This document shows positions 11,574-23,847 of a stretch of 64,000 nt of DNA, piece after piece. The stretch covers positions 930,001-994,000 of the forward strand of contig JAHEWK010000003.1 in the NCBI GenBank assembly GCA_020740775.1. Direction: 5' to 3'. The notes beneath the pieces are model-generated. The model worked only from the letters and a program-made list of their open reading frames with translations. It made no database searches and had not been told where the DNA came from. A program made the translations under genes and the position numbers. The DNA is from Ilyonectria destructans (taxonomy: Eukaryota > Ascomycota > Sordariomycetes > Hypocreales > Nectriaceae). Each line of letters begins with the position of its first letter. The first letter of the stretch is position 1.

Positions 11574-14500
11574 CTATAATCTACTTGCGCATTCTGCCTT
11601 CGAACTATGGTGGTCCTGGAGCAGAAAGCGCACGGTATAGCTAAGGGGCCAAGACTCGTCACTGGCAAGCAGTCGAACGGTCTCCTTAATTAGTCGCGTT
11701 GTTGCGCCGTGCTCCTCCAAGCTCCCAACTCCAGCAAGATACGGCCGGATCCTTTCTCCGTTCCGCAACCACTCCTCTACCATTGGATCTTCTAAAGAGC
11801 ACTTATCAAACCGTAGCGTGATGGCTCTCGCCTCGTTGCCCCCATCATCTACCGTTGGCTCGACGTCGCTAGGCGCGCAACAATCCACGTATGCCCAGAT
11901 CATGAGAGTTGATAGTAGAATGCACTGAGTCTTATGGTAACCCTGCGTCGGATACGTACGGAGGCAACTAAAGGCCTTGGCAGCATGGAGGACTGCGCAT
12001 CGCGCTTCGGAGCCCCTTTCCTTTCCCCATCGCTGGAGCCGAAAGCAGCTCTTTGCTCTCTCTGCATCATCGATGCGCCATCCTGAGAAGGCGAAGAGTT
12101 CGCGGGCTCTTATTCTCAGAAGGAGAGCTAAGAGATGGTTGTGCTGGATGGCCAGCCGCCCCATTTGGGATTGGTGTGAGGCGGGTGAGTCCGATTGCCG
12201 AAGAATATCTAGGTAGGCGCTTGCGTTTTCCAAACGATCAGCATCTCTGAAAACACCCATTGACAAAATCAGAGTATGAAAGTCGCTGAGGCCCTTGGGC
12301 CGTCTTTTCGTGCGGTAGATACAGGACAACTCCTGTCCCAGTCGTCTGAGACGGCGTGGTACAGTCGAATTTCCTGCGGGGTGTCTCTGTAAGCATGGGA
12401 AGGCTGATCTGAAGAGTCACAAAGAGGAAGCTATACTTGTTCCATCGAGGAGCTCCAGCAATCGGCACTGACTTGGCACTTCCCATAATTGCTCATCACA
12501 AGGCATTTGTACCTGGAGCAACTCGCTCGGGATCACAGGGGGCAGCTCCCAAAACATGATGTGCTGGGTATCCAGGACCTACACTCGGACGGCGTTAGCC
12601 AAACCTCGCATTTGGCAGACTAAGCTGTCGATCTAAGGGAGGTCTTCATACCCAGGCACAATAGGCGAGCCGTCTTTTACTCTCGGTCTGCACCCAACAA
12701 TCCCAACTCCCCTCGAATAGCGACAGGTTGCCGGTCTCGGTTTCAACGAAAGCATTGGCTCTTCTACATAACGTTGCAACCATCGCCATATTAGTGTGTG
12801 CCATGTCCGTAAGCATTAAGTCGCCAGAGAACATCATGGAAATTTGGCTCAGCAAGGCAGACTGGGCCAGCCACAGCGAGGATAACGTGGTAGGGTTTCT
12901 CTCGATCTATTGCAGTCAGAACGCTACTTCTCGTCGATAGCCGACTCATTATCGCAAAGTCAACAAGTGGTCAATGAGCAAGAGCACGCCATGCGGGTAA
13001 AGAAAGATCTGTACACGGGGAATTAAAAAAGATAGCAGGGGCAGCCTACATTGAGTTGCACGGCCCGGCGCAGTAAGTTATCCATCAATCTCGTCGCACC
13101 CCTTGACTGCTGCGAGAACCGACAGCCCGTTGCAGCGACGGCAAGAACCAAGAGCCAGTGGCATTTGCTTGGATCAAAGGTCGGTTGATGGAGCAGCGGA
13201 AAGATGGGCTGGAATACTTCAAAATAGACTTGTATAAATGAGTTCATCGAATCCTGGGACGGTAGTGGCTTTGTTGTGAAGGACTGATAGAACCCATTGT
13301 CTTGATTGACCGAGGCAAAGCAAGCGGCAATGGCATTATAAGGGTCGTTTAATAAGCGGGGAACATTGTCGTAGTCGTCTATTCTCCAGTCTTCGTTGCC
13401 TGTATCTAGTGGTTCGGGCGTGTTAGGTCTATAAGTGTTGGTTCGAGAACTGGGACGGCGGCCAATGCCCACAAAGCTGGGTACGGGCGCGTCAGACAAA
13501 GGCGATCCCGGCGGGCTTTCGTCGCGAGGGAGTGATGGTACCCAGGTCTGTTGGCCTCCCGACGTTGAGGAGAGTGGCGTAGGTGCTATGCTAGGTATAA
13601 TTGGAGCTAGTGCGCTCGATAGGCCGCCTTCAAGAAAATATTCGCGCCCAACTATGGGGGTTTTTGGCAATGGCCTCAACTCAGGGGAGCCAAGATCCCA
13701 CCCGTCGGTACAGAACCAGTCATTATAGACGTCTAAGACCGGAAGAGACTCGATGAGTTCCAGATAATCCATGGGAGCCATGTGGGGGCCGGATGACTTG
13801 CAAGGGTCCACAGAAGATGCCACACAGGAGCCGGATGAATGCTTCGTAGGTGGAATCGTAGGCGGCAGAGGGATCGTGGGATAAATGTCGGCAAGAGCGA
13901 GCTCCGAGTGAAGGGGTAAAGGCCCAGACCCAACGGCATGTGGAGGGGCAACGGAATCGGGATGGTGGGCGTCCGAGAGAGGGGCCGCCGATGCGGTTGG
14001 TGGCGGCAATGTTGAGTTTCCCGTCATAACTGCCGGGAGGCCCAGATGGGCTACGAGAGAGTTTTGATCCCTCAATGGACTCAACGGACTCAATGGAGGG
14101 GGGATTTTTGGTGGTGGATAGACGCATCGTATGCCCTTACCTACGCAGCGACCACATCGAGTGTCCCCATCGCATCGCTGCTTCGCTTTGGCACAGCTCT
14201 CGCAGGCTTTACCGGCTTTCGAACGGCTGGAATGAGCTCGAAGGGGCATCTCCTTGCCGTGACCGAGAATGTGGCGCCGGAGAGCGTCCCTGTGACAATT
14301 AACTCTCGTCAGACAGGCAGGAAGGCGAGGTATGGCCTGGACAGACTAAGGGTACGTCTAAGGGCGGACGTGGACAAGAGTCCGGGGGAGTCGGGCTTCG
14401 GGAATGCGGTGCTATCCGGAGAAAGGGCTGGGAACTATTTGTTGCTGACGCTCCAATTACTTGTGACGATAGCTATCTTACCTTCTCGAAAAGCGCGATC

Positions 14501-14609
14501 CGCATCGGTCGCAAGAGAATGGCCGGGCGCCTGCGTGACGTAGCAGATGTCGGGTGAGGTGCTCAGTCCGCCGGAACTCGGCACTGCAGATTTCGCAGGT
14601 AGCCTTCAT
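11574..14609 (-). CDS. C2H2-C2H2-Zn2Cys6 transcription factor (Cmr1/Pig1-type architecture)
   Basis: A nuclear DNA-binding regulator. Five exons (14609-14482, 14289-13050, 12906-12652, 12578-12473, 12373-11574) sum to 842 aa in one frame. Exon 1 has finger one (CEICSAEFRRTEHLTRHLLRH) and begins finger two (CDRCGSRFSRR), completed after the splice by DALRRHILGHG. Then comes a Zn2Cys6 cluster with exact C-x2-C-x6-C-x5-C-x2-C-x6-C spacing (ACESCAKAKQRCDG, then RCGRC and IRC). A long Pro/Ser-rich linker leads to the fungal-specific regulatory domain: FQPIFPLLHQPTF, LLRRAVQLN, SKRRLAYCAW, MPCDEQLWEVP. Exons 1, 3 and 4 lack a convincing start of their own and are easily missed. Two C2H2 fingers before a Zn2Cys6 cluster is the known layout of the melanin regulators Cmr1 and Pig1; membership in that clade is inference. 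The gene looks intact. Confidence 0.88.
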
Positions 14610-15147
14610 AGTGACGAGTGACAGCAAGAAATAGTCAACACCGGGAAACCAACATCACGCGACAAATGGATTGCCGTGGAAGATGATGATCGGTGCTTGG
14701 ATCTTCGGTTACTGGTCAGCAACGAGGAGGGTTTTATAGCAGGGGCGGTAAATTACCTAGTAAATGGGAAGAACCTGGTCCCCCACCGCTTAGGCTTTCC
14801 GGAGTATGATGCCCGCTTTCCCCCGCATTTCCCCCGCGTTCTTCCCTCTCCGTCTGCCTTTATAAACCCGCGTACGCACTCCATCCTGGCGACTCAACAG
14901 AAGAGTGCCCTTTACTCGAACACTCGTAGAAAGCCACTGTTCATCGAATAGCCCAAGATCATGAAATGAATATGTGGGTAGAAGATGTGCCCCAGATACG
15001 CTTGTCTCGAACCTTGCCGACATCCGCAGAGGAAGCCCCCGAAGACTTTGGCTCATCTCACGCGCACATTGGTGATGGTGAAGACAACTTCAGCACCCTG
15101 GAGAGGTTACATGTGTTCTAAATTCTCTTTTTCTCAACTTCATAACC
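14610..15147. promoter_or_regulatory. Upstream region of the C2H2-Zn2Cys6 regulator
   Basis: A TTTATAAA box lies at 14859-14866, about 250 bases upstream of the regulator start, and reads the same on both strands. No gene is seen between the regulator and the end of the scytalone dehydratase pseudogene. Confidence 0.45.
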
Positions 15148-15760
15148 TTAGACACAAGTATCGACGCTGAACTCCTTCTTAGCAATTTCGGCATCGGCCG
15201 ACTTCTCGACGCTGCGAACGCGATCGTGACCCTCCACGAATATCTTCTCGAAGTCATACTCAGACCAACGGAGCTCAGAGGCGAGGCCAGCGAACTTCCA
15301 AACGCCGCCAACCTTCTTATACCAGTGCTTGTTGTAGCTGTGGGCGTGGCCCTTGGCTAACACCTCGGACAGGGAGGTGTCCTTGTGCTTCTAGTGAGGC
15401 ACACGCAGCTGGTGGTGGCCAATGATTTCAGTGTCAGAAACGCGCTCATAGCGGGTGCCGCCGATAAAATGCTGCATCTTGAGGGTCGGATTGCCGAGCA
15501 TGGCGGGATTGGGCATCATAGTGATGTAGTCGTCGGCCGGCATGGCCTCCCAGATCTTGTTCAGGAAAGAGCGGTAATCAATTTACGGGGGGCCGTATCA
15601 AGGCTTGTATAGTAGAGTCGGGCTGAGGGCGGAGGGCCTACTCGCAGCTCCGGAGCGACGATCCTGCGTAGTCGTTCCCAATCCTTGGTGTCGTAGCTAT
15701 CAGCCCACTGGTAGACAGCAGTCTGAACACCTTGGAACTCTGCGCGAAATCGACTGTCAG
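15148..15760 (-). pseudogene. SCD1: Scytalone dehydratase pseudogene (DHN-melanin pathway)
   Basis: An intact enzyme would dehydrate scytalone to 1,3,8-trihydroxynaphthalene and vermelone to 1,8-DHN. On the minus strand the conserved blocks follow in order: [31 protein letters not shown], an intron, then [60 protein letters not shown] and RWSEYDFEKIF. Two lesions are visible. A TAG at 15391-15393 replaces the Gln expected after LRVPH (CAG to TAG). The intron (15641-15583) ends in AA instead of AG just before the ATTGATTAC that encodes the conserved Ile-Asp-Tyr. No start codon is found upstream of EFQG, so the first exon seems lost or unrecognisable. Both visible lesions are transitions. The rest of the frame is well preserved, suggesting recent inactivation. 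Confidence 0.9.
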
Positions 15761-17534
15761 CGAGTAGATCTTATCACGATTGCCGATCTATCTGCGTGCC
15801 TTCAAACGTTATATATCAGCGATCGAGTTTAAACTACTAGTGATAATGGATGCTGTTGTCTAATATTCAAGAAATGGAGAAGTCTCTAGTCCGTTGGGTT
15901 ATTCGTAGCTTATTCAATGGGAAAAAAAGATTTATCTCGGGTGATGCTAAGGGAACTGAGGGCGAGTTATATAACGACCGATGGCGAGTGGACTTCCAGC
16001 GCTTCTCACTGCTAGGCGTGCAGGTGGTCCTCTACCTTCTTCACTTCATTTCCGGCCCCTTAAAGGCAGCAGCCCATGCCGTACTATTATCACATCCAGA
16101 GTTTGCAAAGAGGGGACGAGCTGTTATCCCTCCCGGAACCCCACCGCCGGGCGGGCAAAACCTTGGTGTATTAGGCCCTTGCTTTTCCAATAACTCTTGC
16201 TGCATCGGGTTGTAGTACTGCTGGTAGCACGTTATAGCACGGGTGGGATATGATGGAGTCCTGCAGAATAAGCCCGGTACCAAGACTGATAAAGGCCGAT
16301 CCTAGATACAAGGCTCTATCCTCCGCGATCGAGGGCCTTGCAATAAGGACAGATCACCAAGTGGATAATAAATTTGCATAGCTTCTGGATCGAATATATT
16401 ATATCCAATTGAGTTTAAAGATAGAAAAGTCATATTCAAGCGAAGGTGTATGACAGATATAGCCAGCGGTCTCGAAGTCTGCCTGGCACCTAACTTACCC
16501 AGCAACCCCAACCTATTGCGCTAGTCAGAGGGATAACCTGTGTCCAACGCGCCCCTAAATTGTTACTCATTCCTGCAATGACGGCGGCAGATTATTGTTG
16601 CATCAATAGCTTGCAAGATAAGCAAGCGCTCGCAAGACCAAATAGTATGCCACTGCACTGTCCAGATAAGCGTATTCTTAACTTCGGGTTTGTCGGACCT
16701 GCGGAACATGGGAGCTCACCGGAAGCACACAGTTGTTCGTGTATCGTACCGTTGTCTAGGTAGATCTCGATGAGTGTGGCAAGAAGTTCGTCCTGTTGGC
16801 AAACTAGACGAAGAAGATTTGAGTCCAGCAAGGGGACCCTGGTCTGCGAGCTATATTGTACCACCACTTCAGATTATGGCACCAGCAAATGAGTACCACA
16901 TCCGGACTCACAACCTGGAAAATCCGGCCGGAAGAAATGATGACCCAGGCCTTTTGTAACACATCCCTTCAGTTTCTGGCAAGATGAGACTGCATACAGA
17001 TCCGTGTATCCGGATATCTGTCGCATTGGGGTGATGTCACACATTTGGTGGGTGGATTCAGATTCTGGCTGCAGCCACTAGCAGTTAGACGCGCAATGCA
17101 GGTCGGTTCAGATTCTGGCAATAGCCAATCACCGGTCCAGCGACGCAGCCTTTCCGATTTTGGGCAGGTGGAAGTCGGACAACTTGGGCATCTGCCAGCG
17201 ACATTGGCGAGGCTACGAAACCCAAAAGTACCCACCGCCAATTCAGATTCTGGCCATGGCCAGTCACAGCGCGGAAAGAATCAGTGCTTGCAGGTACTTA
17301 CGGGGCAATCAAGCTGGTCCGATGCGGATTCGGGCTACCGCCAATCAGCTATTTACGAGCAGTTGTGGCACCGCCTCCATCTCGTGCCAACTCCATCCGT
17401 CTTGCATCTCCATCCATCTCACATCATCTTCGTCCCATCGCATCTCCATCCCACCTCATCTCTGTTTTAATTCGAAGAGATTGTGCCCTGGCGTCTGACA
17501 CTCAGTATCCTTGCCCCCAGTCCCTCTGCACGCA
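15761..17534. other. 1.8-kb stretch with a degenerate repeat array, no gene seen
   Basis: No family motif was found in any frame. The right third carries four degenerate copies of a short repeat (listed separately), and the last bases are the promoter of the Clr5-ankyrin gene, with CATCTC/CATCCC-rich pyrimidine tracts at about 17380-17470. Confidence 0.55.
17057..17347 (+). repeat. Four degenerate copies of a TTCAGATTCTGGC...GCCA repeat
   Basis: Copies begin near 17057, 17107, 17242 and 17324. The core is TTCAGATTCTGGC followed by 3-4 bases and GCCA, then usually ATCA or GTCA. Each unit contains a small inverted repeat (TGGC...GCCA). Spacing is irregular (50, 135 and about 82 bases). The array lies 190-480 bases upstream of the Clr5-ankyrin start. 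Confidence 0.65.
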
Positions 17535-20500
17535 ATGGGGCCCGCCCGATCCCAGCCCACCGAAGCGGAATGGCTTGAGCACAAGGCCATTATCCGGCGC
17601 CTCTACCTAATAGAGGAGATGCCACTGAAGAAGCTAGTGGCTGAACTTGGAGGACTTGGGCTTGTTATCTCGTCCGTGTTGACTTGTTTCATTGATGGCA
17701 ATCAAACTGACCAATTTCTTTAGTGATGCACAATTGGAATATAAACTGAAGCAGTGGGGGTTTCGAAGGAACATCGACAAGGCGACTTGGATTGTCATAG
17801 ATCGCAAGATCGCCAAGCGCAAACAAGAGGGGAAGGAAAGCCAAGTCATCCACTGCGGTAAGCGCCTGAAGCAATCGACAATCGACAAGGAAACAAACCG
17901 CCATCGTGACATATTTGTCCCATCTGGAAACCAGCGTGAGCTATTCCCCTATCTCCATGTCTGCTGATCTTTAATAACGGGGATAATATGCAGCACTGAG
18001 TCCTCTACCGACGACTCCAACCGAAACACATCTTGTCGTCTGCACTCCACCACCACTTCCAATGGAATTTACCTGGCCAAGCACATTGCCATGGTTCAAA
18101 TTCCAAAGAACGCAATTCTCTCCGTGTTAGTCTCTAGACTTGTCAATGACGGTTGGATTCGTTGAATCGCTAATTATCCGTGCTCACAGTGTTGTCCAAT
18201 GCCCCCGAGATACGAAGCTCAGAAGAAGACAGCAGCCAGTTGCTTGAGGCAGCTGATTCCAGGTCCCTTCTCTCAAGTATACTTGCATCGGACTCGCAGC
18301 TTGAGTGGACGCATCCGCGGCCTGAAATCTCCCGGCTAGCTGCCCTCATCGGGAAATCGATGCCGGAATCCTACCCGGAAGAAAATTTGCAGCGTGCCCA
18401 AGCTCTCCTCGACGGATCGAGCTACGAAGTCATCGACGAATGCTTGGCCATTGTCATCTACAACCTCTCTAACAACCTTTCCAGCTTATTCGACAACGAA
18501 AAGTGGAACGCTACTACAAACGTACTCCGGGAGTGCGGCATTCTAAATCTCCAAGCCAATCTCCGGGAAGTTCCGGATATAACCATTCATGGATTCATGG
18601 ATAACCTTTTCTGTGCGACAGTCTATCGACTAACAGATCCTCGATGCGACAATGCAAACAACGGAGAAGCTTTGGACATACTAAAGTGGCTTCTTGCATC
18701 AGGACAGAGCCCGGACGCCAGCATAGTGACTCCTCGACAACTTGGCTCCACGGTAACACCCCTCCAGGCTGCCATACTCTGTGGCAACGTGGATTTGGTG
18801 GAACAACTATTAAATGCGGGCGCCAATCCCAATCTCACGCCATCCTATGGCAACACAGACTCGCCACTTGAGCTCGCACTAAAGATGCATGGTTGTGGCG
18901 CCGCCGTTGTGTCACGCATGGCAAGGCTTCTGTTGAAACATGGCACTTCGGTGAACTTGGATCAAGCTCTTCATCTAGCCATCCTCAGACAGGACATGGA
19001 TCTGGCGGGAGCCATTACGCTGCAAGGAGCCAATTTACGTGGCGCGTTGAGACAGGACAACGGCCTCGTTTACGAGCAAACTGCGTTGAGCGCGGCTGCC
19101 GCCGTCGGTAAACAGGAAACACAATTCATTCTGGATTTCCTCGCATCGGAATCTCCATCAACTCCAATGTCCAGTTTTATTACAGCAGATGTGATGGTAT
19201 CAGCCGCTGTCGAAGCGAACAATGATGTCATTCAATTTCTCTACGATATTTCTCCTGCTAGCGTTTCTGCCAACCACTACGGCATCACGCCGTTGCATGT
19301 AGCTGCGAGGAAGGGGCATTTAGGAACCTGCCAACTACTCCTTCAGCTTCATGGACCGCTTATTTCAACTACGGGATACCTATCCCCAATTCATCTTGCA
19401 AGCTGCGGTGGGCACACAGACATTGTGCGATTGCTAGTTGACAGCAAGGCCGATGTGAATGCTCTCGCGACCATTGGCGACACCCCAGAACACAAAATTG
19501 CAGTCGAGCGATCCCGCCTCAACATAAATACGGATCGCGAGCCATGTGACCTCACCGCCCTAGAAGCACTTCTAGAGCATGCTTCTACTCCCGACCGTCG
19601 TTGGAACGTTGGGCACTTAGCCTGCGCTACCATATTGATCCAAGCCGGAGCCCAATTAACGGGGTGCGAAGTCATTATCGGCGCTCGAAATCGGCACCCC
19701 GAACTCCTCTCGGCCGCTTTGTCCGCTGGTGGTAGCCCGAATGAGCAAGACTACAACGGAAATACTGCTCTGCAACTCGCATTGGACCTGCTACACAAGC
19801 AGCCCGAGAAGACACGCAGGCGTGGCGCAGTTGCAGCAGCGTTGCTCATTGAAAAGGGGGCGACTCTTTTCGGGGGAGAAGTGACCTCAGCGATTTACCT
19901 CGGCGACTGGGACCTAGTAAAGCTCTTGTTGAGCCACGGGGGAAGTCTTTCGGACTCTGACAAGACCGGGACGACAGCTCTTGAAGCAGGGATTCTATCC
20001 CGAAACGCCGACAGCCTCTACAGCATACTGGAAGCGCACACGGATGTTTACGATGCTGGAGCCCTGTGCGCTGCAATTTCAGCTGGAATGCGCTCGACTA
20101 TAATGCACTCAGTCATTGATCAACTTCTATCCAACCGACCCGCTCATGCGAATCCGGATATTCTTGAGGCAACAGCGATAGGTCTTGCTGCGAGATTGGG
20201 AGATTTGAGTCTCTTGCGCAAGCTTCTTCAGTCATTACCGCGCTCAGATGTCGCCCTGTTGCCAATCAAAATGTCTAGGAAGGGCATCTTGGCTGTTTCT
20301 CCCAACAAAGGCTATTGGCGTACCAAGCACTGCGTCAAAGGAAGCCCACTTGCTCTAGCTGTTATGGGCAGCGTTCCTGAAGCCTATCTGGAGCTTCTGA
20401 GTAGTGGCTATCAAGCTGATAAATTCACCTGGACCATCGTCACTGATAGAAATGATATCCGAACAGCACAAACACTAGTCGACAACAACCAAAGACTCGA

Positions 20501-21350
20501 CAATATTTCCTCACATCCGGTTCCTCCAATCCACAACCTGCTAACGGGTCCTATTAAGTTCTGTCATAAAGAGCTACTCCAGTTGCTTTTGGGCGCTGGT
20601 GCGGATGTCAACGAACACAATCGGACAGTGGTGAACGGCAGGTCGCCTCTGCAATTGGCGGTCGAGCTGGGCGATTTGACTATCGTGGATTGTCTCCTGG
20701 AAGCTCGAGCCGATGTCAACATCCCGCCTGCTTTTGAGGGTGGCGGAACTGCGCTGCAATTAGCTGCTATCAAAGGCCATTTGGGGCTAGCGAATCATTT
20801 GCTTGATCTGGGTGCTCAGGTCGCGGCTCCGCCAGCACAGAAGTTCGGTAGGACCGCGATAGAAGGAGCTTCGGAGCACGGACGACTTGATATGATGGAA
20901 CTTCTATTATCTCACGGGGCTCTGAAGACAGAAGTAGGGCACCGCCAGTACCTCAGGTCAGTTCAGCTTGCTACCGGCGAGGGACATTATGCTGCGGTAG
21001 AGCTTCTACGGGGCTACTGGGAGCAGTCCGAGAAGGACGAAGGACTTTTCAATGAAGGCGAGCTTGTCGAAGGGCCATCCTCTACAGAAGATGACCCCAT
21101 GCTTTCTGCAGGGGAGGGAAGCCATGATGAGGTGGACAGTAACGAACGTGTGGCTCAAGCAATTGAAGGAGATAGCCAAACGAACGAACCGGCTATTGAT
21201 TGGGATCGCGCTATGGCAGACCTACCGCGCTGCTTTCCCGAGGAAGGGGAAGAAAGCCGAAGCATGACCGAAGAAGGAATTGTGGTAGATGAAATGGACT
21301 TTGGGTGGAACGACTTGCTTGGTCCCAGGCGGAGACGAGGCCCTCAATGA
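17535..21350 (+). CDS. Clr5 domain protein with ankyrin repeats
   Basis: The Clr5 domain starts the protein: TEAEWLEHKAIIRRLYLIEE, MPLKKLVAELGGLG, then after a 52-nt intron (17672-17723) DAQLEYKLKQWGFRRN. A second intron (17936-17993) leads to a short exon with TPPPLPMEFTWPSTLPWF, typical of the linker in this family. The large last exon (from about 18170 to the TGA at 21348-21350) encodes some 1,050 residues with many ankyrin units, such as TPLHVAARKGHLGTCQLLLQ and GRSPLQLAVELGDLTIVDCLL, and ends in an acidic tail. The junction between exons 3 and 4 (18118-18180) could not be resolved cleanly: the best branch site (GCTAAT) and TCACAG acceptor need a phase-1 donor, and the only nearby one gives a 38-nt intron. 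Function unknown; such proteins are presumed interaction scaffolds or regulators. The end extends past many complete repeats, so truncation is unlikely. Confidence 0.85.
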
Positions 21351-22288
21351 AACGAGCGATGCCGAGATGCGAGAGAAGCTGCTTAAGCTAGCAGGGCAGA
21401 CGTGGAAGATGTACCGAATGCTACAGCCTTTGATTTACCGTCAGTGCAAGTGTTGTGAGAGGTTCAGGGTCGTTGCTTTAGTAGTTGCCTTGATAATTAT
21501 TGACGCTTCACATTTACCTTACCAAGGTCAGAAAGAATCCCATTCCCTGTGGCCTGCGGTAGCAGCCGCTTAGATGACAGGTTTTATTCTGTCGTTTGAT
21601 TGTGTTGGGCTCTCGTATTCCTCATTATTAATCCACAGCTCCATAGTTTTTCAAGGAGTGGAAGGCTAAATGGCTTGGCTACTGGAGATACCTCCACTCT
21701 GGCACTATGGAGACTCATCAGCAGGTCAACACGCAAAATCTTCGTCGTAGGAGGTTTGCACATTCCCTCCAGACTGTTTTTTATCCATCTTATTACTAGG
21801 TGACTGGAATTGCAATATTGTTTCGGGCACATGAACGATCGTCTCTAGTAAACACTAGCCATTATCAAGTTGAGACTGATTGCATATGTCGTCTTCACTC
21901 CTTTCGTTGAGGGACAGCTTTACTTTTTTACCATTCATCTCATATCAGTACTGTCGCCAGACGTTAGTTAAGTAATGCACAATTTTCTGCTGTCGGTTAA
22001 ACTCGTATAAACAGCGGCCAATCTGTGGCAGTATGGTCATTGCGTCAGGGATTTAAGGTCTTATGGGGAAAACAGGGAAAATTGACGCTTTCTGCATTTT
22101 TGGGAAGGGGCCCACAGCATATTGACCCCTTTGGGATACCCTGCCTTAGCTTGGGCTAGCGGCTCGGTCGGATGAGTCAGTTTTGTGGTCTTCTAAGGAG
22201 GATTGGAATCATCAGATTGATCTGTCCAGAATCATCTTTAGCCATCATCATCAGATTGTTCAATTGACAGTATTTTTGGCCCATTGAT
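21351..22288. other. Intergenic, no gene seen
   Basis: AT-richer DNA between the ankyrin gene and the MFS pseudogene. No family motif found. Confidence 0.55.
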
Positions 22289-23424
22289 ATGGCATTTTTT
22301 TCTGAATCATTCGATCACACGATATCTATTGTGGTATCCTTATTATCTTATCCCTTTTGTTCATTTCCATTATCTTCAATCTCAGCTTTTTGGGCTATTG
22401 AAGATGTACCGCCACCACAGCTCCCACTTGCCTTTTGGGTGGGCTGTTGGGTGGGCTGTTGGATCTTTTAGCCTCTCTTTCTCCCACACATCCTCAATAT
22501 TGCATACGTCTTCTTTGAGAGAAACTTCATACCCAAAGAGTTTTGCCTAACCTCCGCCCGTGCCAAAGCTTTTGCTAAGAGCCATGGATTGAACGTTAAG
22601 CGCACATGGTCATGGGACTCCCTGTTGCATCTGCCTTGGCAGTATCTGATGCTTCCAGGTACCCAGATCCTGCAAAGTAGTGGGGCAAATGGATTTGGTG
22701 TCTCCGCTGCCGACATGATTCGGATGAAGGGGTATAAGGAAGACACAGCGGGCTTTATGAGAACGGGGCAAAAGGTTATCAGGATTGTTGGGGCTCCTAT
22801 TATTGGATGCTCATTGACAAATACGGGCACCAGTTTCACTTGGTAGCCCTAGCGCCTCTAGCTTACATTCTTGCCAATTCTTTGATTGGATTTACAAACG
22901 CCCATCCCCTTGTGGCCTTAGTATTCCAGTCCATTGCCGGATTGATCAACGGAATGCTTCTCAATGTCAGCATTCCTCTACTCGCGGCAGATAAGGATAA
23001 GTTAGGCACTGCTTTTGGAGTATGGAGAGCTTTCAATAACACCGGCGTGACCATTGTGAGTATTCCAGTCACTCGAGTATTCTCTCCCTTACTAACATTG
23101 CATTCAGGTGGAAGTAGTGTACGGAGTTGTCCAGGATGGGACAGAAGCCATGGGTTATGGCAGGGCCTTGACTGTATCGTCATATACCAAGGCGGTTGGC
23201 TTTTTTGTCGGCTTATTCTACATCTTCGTGGATCATAAAGGCTTGGCAGAGGAATAACGATGACTCAAAGTCAGCGAGAGAGATGTGAGGCCGAGATCGA
23301 AGATCCTGACAGCGATCCGCTGACCAGGAGACAGGTTGCCAAGCCGTGGACAATTCATACGCTCTCTGCTTTAGTAGCTATGATTGCCACAGCATGGACC
23401 CTCTTTCTCCAGTACTTGAGTTAG
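22289..23424 (+). pseudogene. MFS transporter pseudogene (MFSD1-like fungal family)
   Basis: This is the C-terminal half of a major facilitator. The order of homologous pieces is: a helix around LPLAFWVGCW, then LNIAYVFFERNFIPKE, WDSLLHLPWQYLMLPGTQ, GYKEDTAGFMRTGQ, MLIDKYGHQFHLVALAPLAY, LIGFTNAHPLVALVFQSI, NVSIPLLAADKDKLGTAFGV, WRAFNNTG, a 52-nt intron (23056-23107), YGVVQDGTEAMGYGRALTV and a tail MTQSQRERCEAEIEDPDSDP. Three lesions are visible. An in-frame TAG lies at 22469-22471. A frameshift near 22800 separates GAPIIG from MLIDKY. A second shift at about 23243-23250 (probably one lost G) moves the tail out of frame. The N-terminal helices were not found. Confidence 0.85.
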
Positions 23425-23847
23425 ACGCTGTGTATCTATATGATAAATGGCATATAGTTAGATGCACCAAAAACTATAGACAGTCACAAAATGAAGTACG
23501 GATGGTCACATGCGACAGAGTGCCACTTGTGTAAGCAAATTTCGCGTCATATCTAGTATAGCCCAGCTTCCAACATTGCGGAATTTCAATAATGCTTGAG
23601 GACATTGATATTCATCGGTATCTCACCCCTCCCCACCATGACTAAAGCCTTCGTACCAACAGACACACTATAACCATTCTCTGCAAAGATCAGACGAGAT
23701 GACCGTCCACCCATAGAACCTAAGAAGATCAGAGGTCCCAAAGACGTCCAAGTTCCCGCTCCTATGGAATATACATTGTAGAATGATGCCAAAGACGTAC
23801 CAGCAGGTTCATTCGACTTTGTACTCTCTCTTCGTCAGAATTACCGG
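23425..23847. other. Short intergenic region
   Basis: About 420 bases between the MFS pseudogene and the C-terminal regulator fragment. Nothing recognised. Confidence 0.55.
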
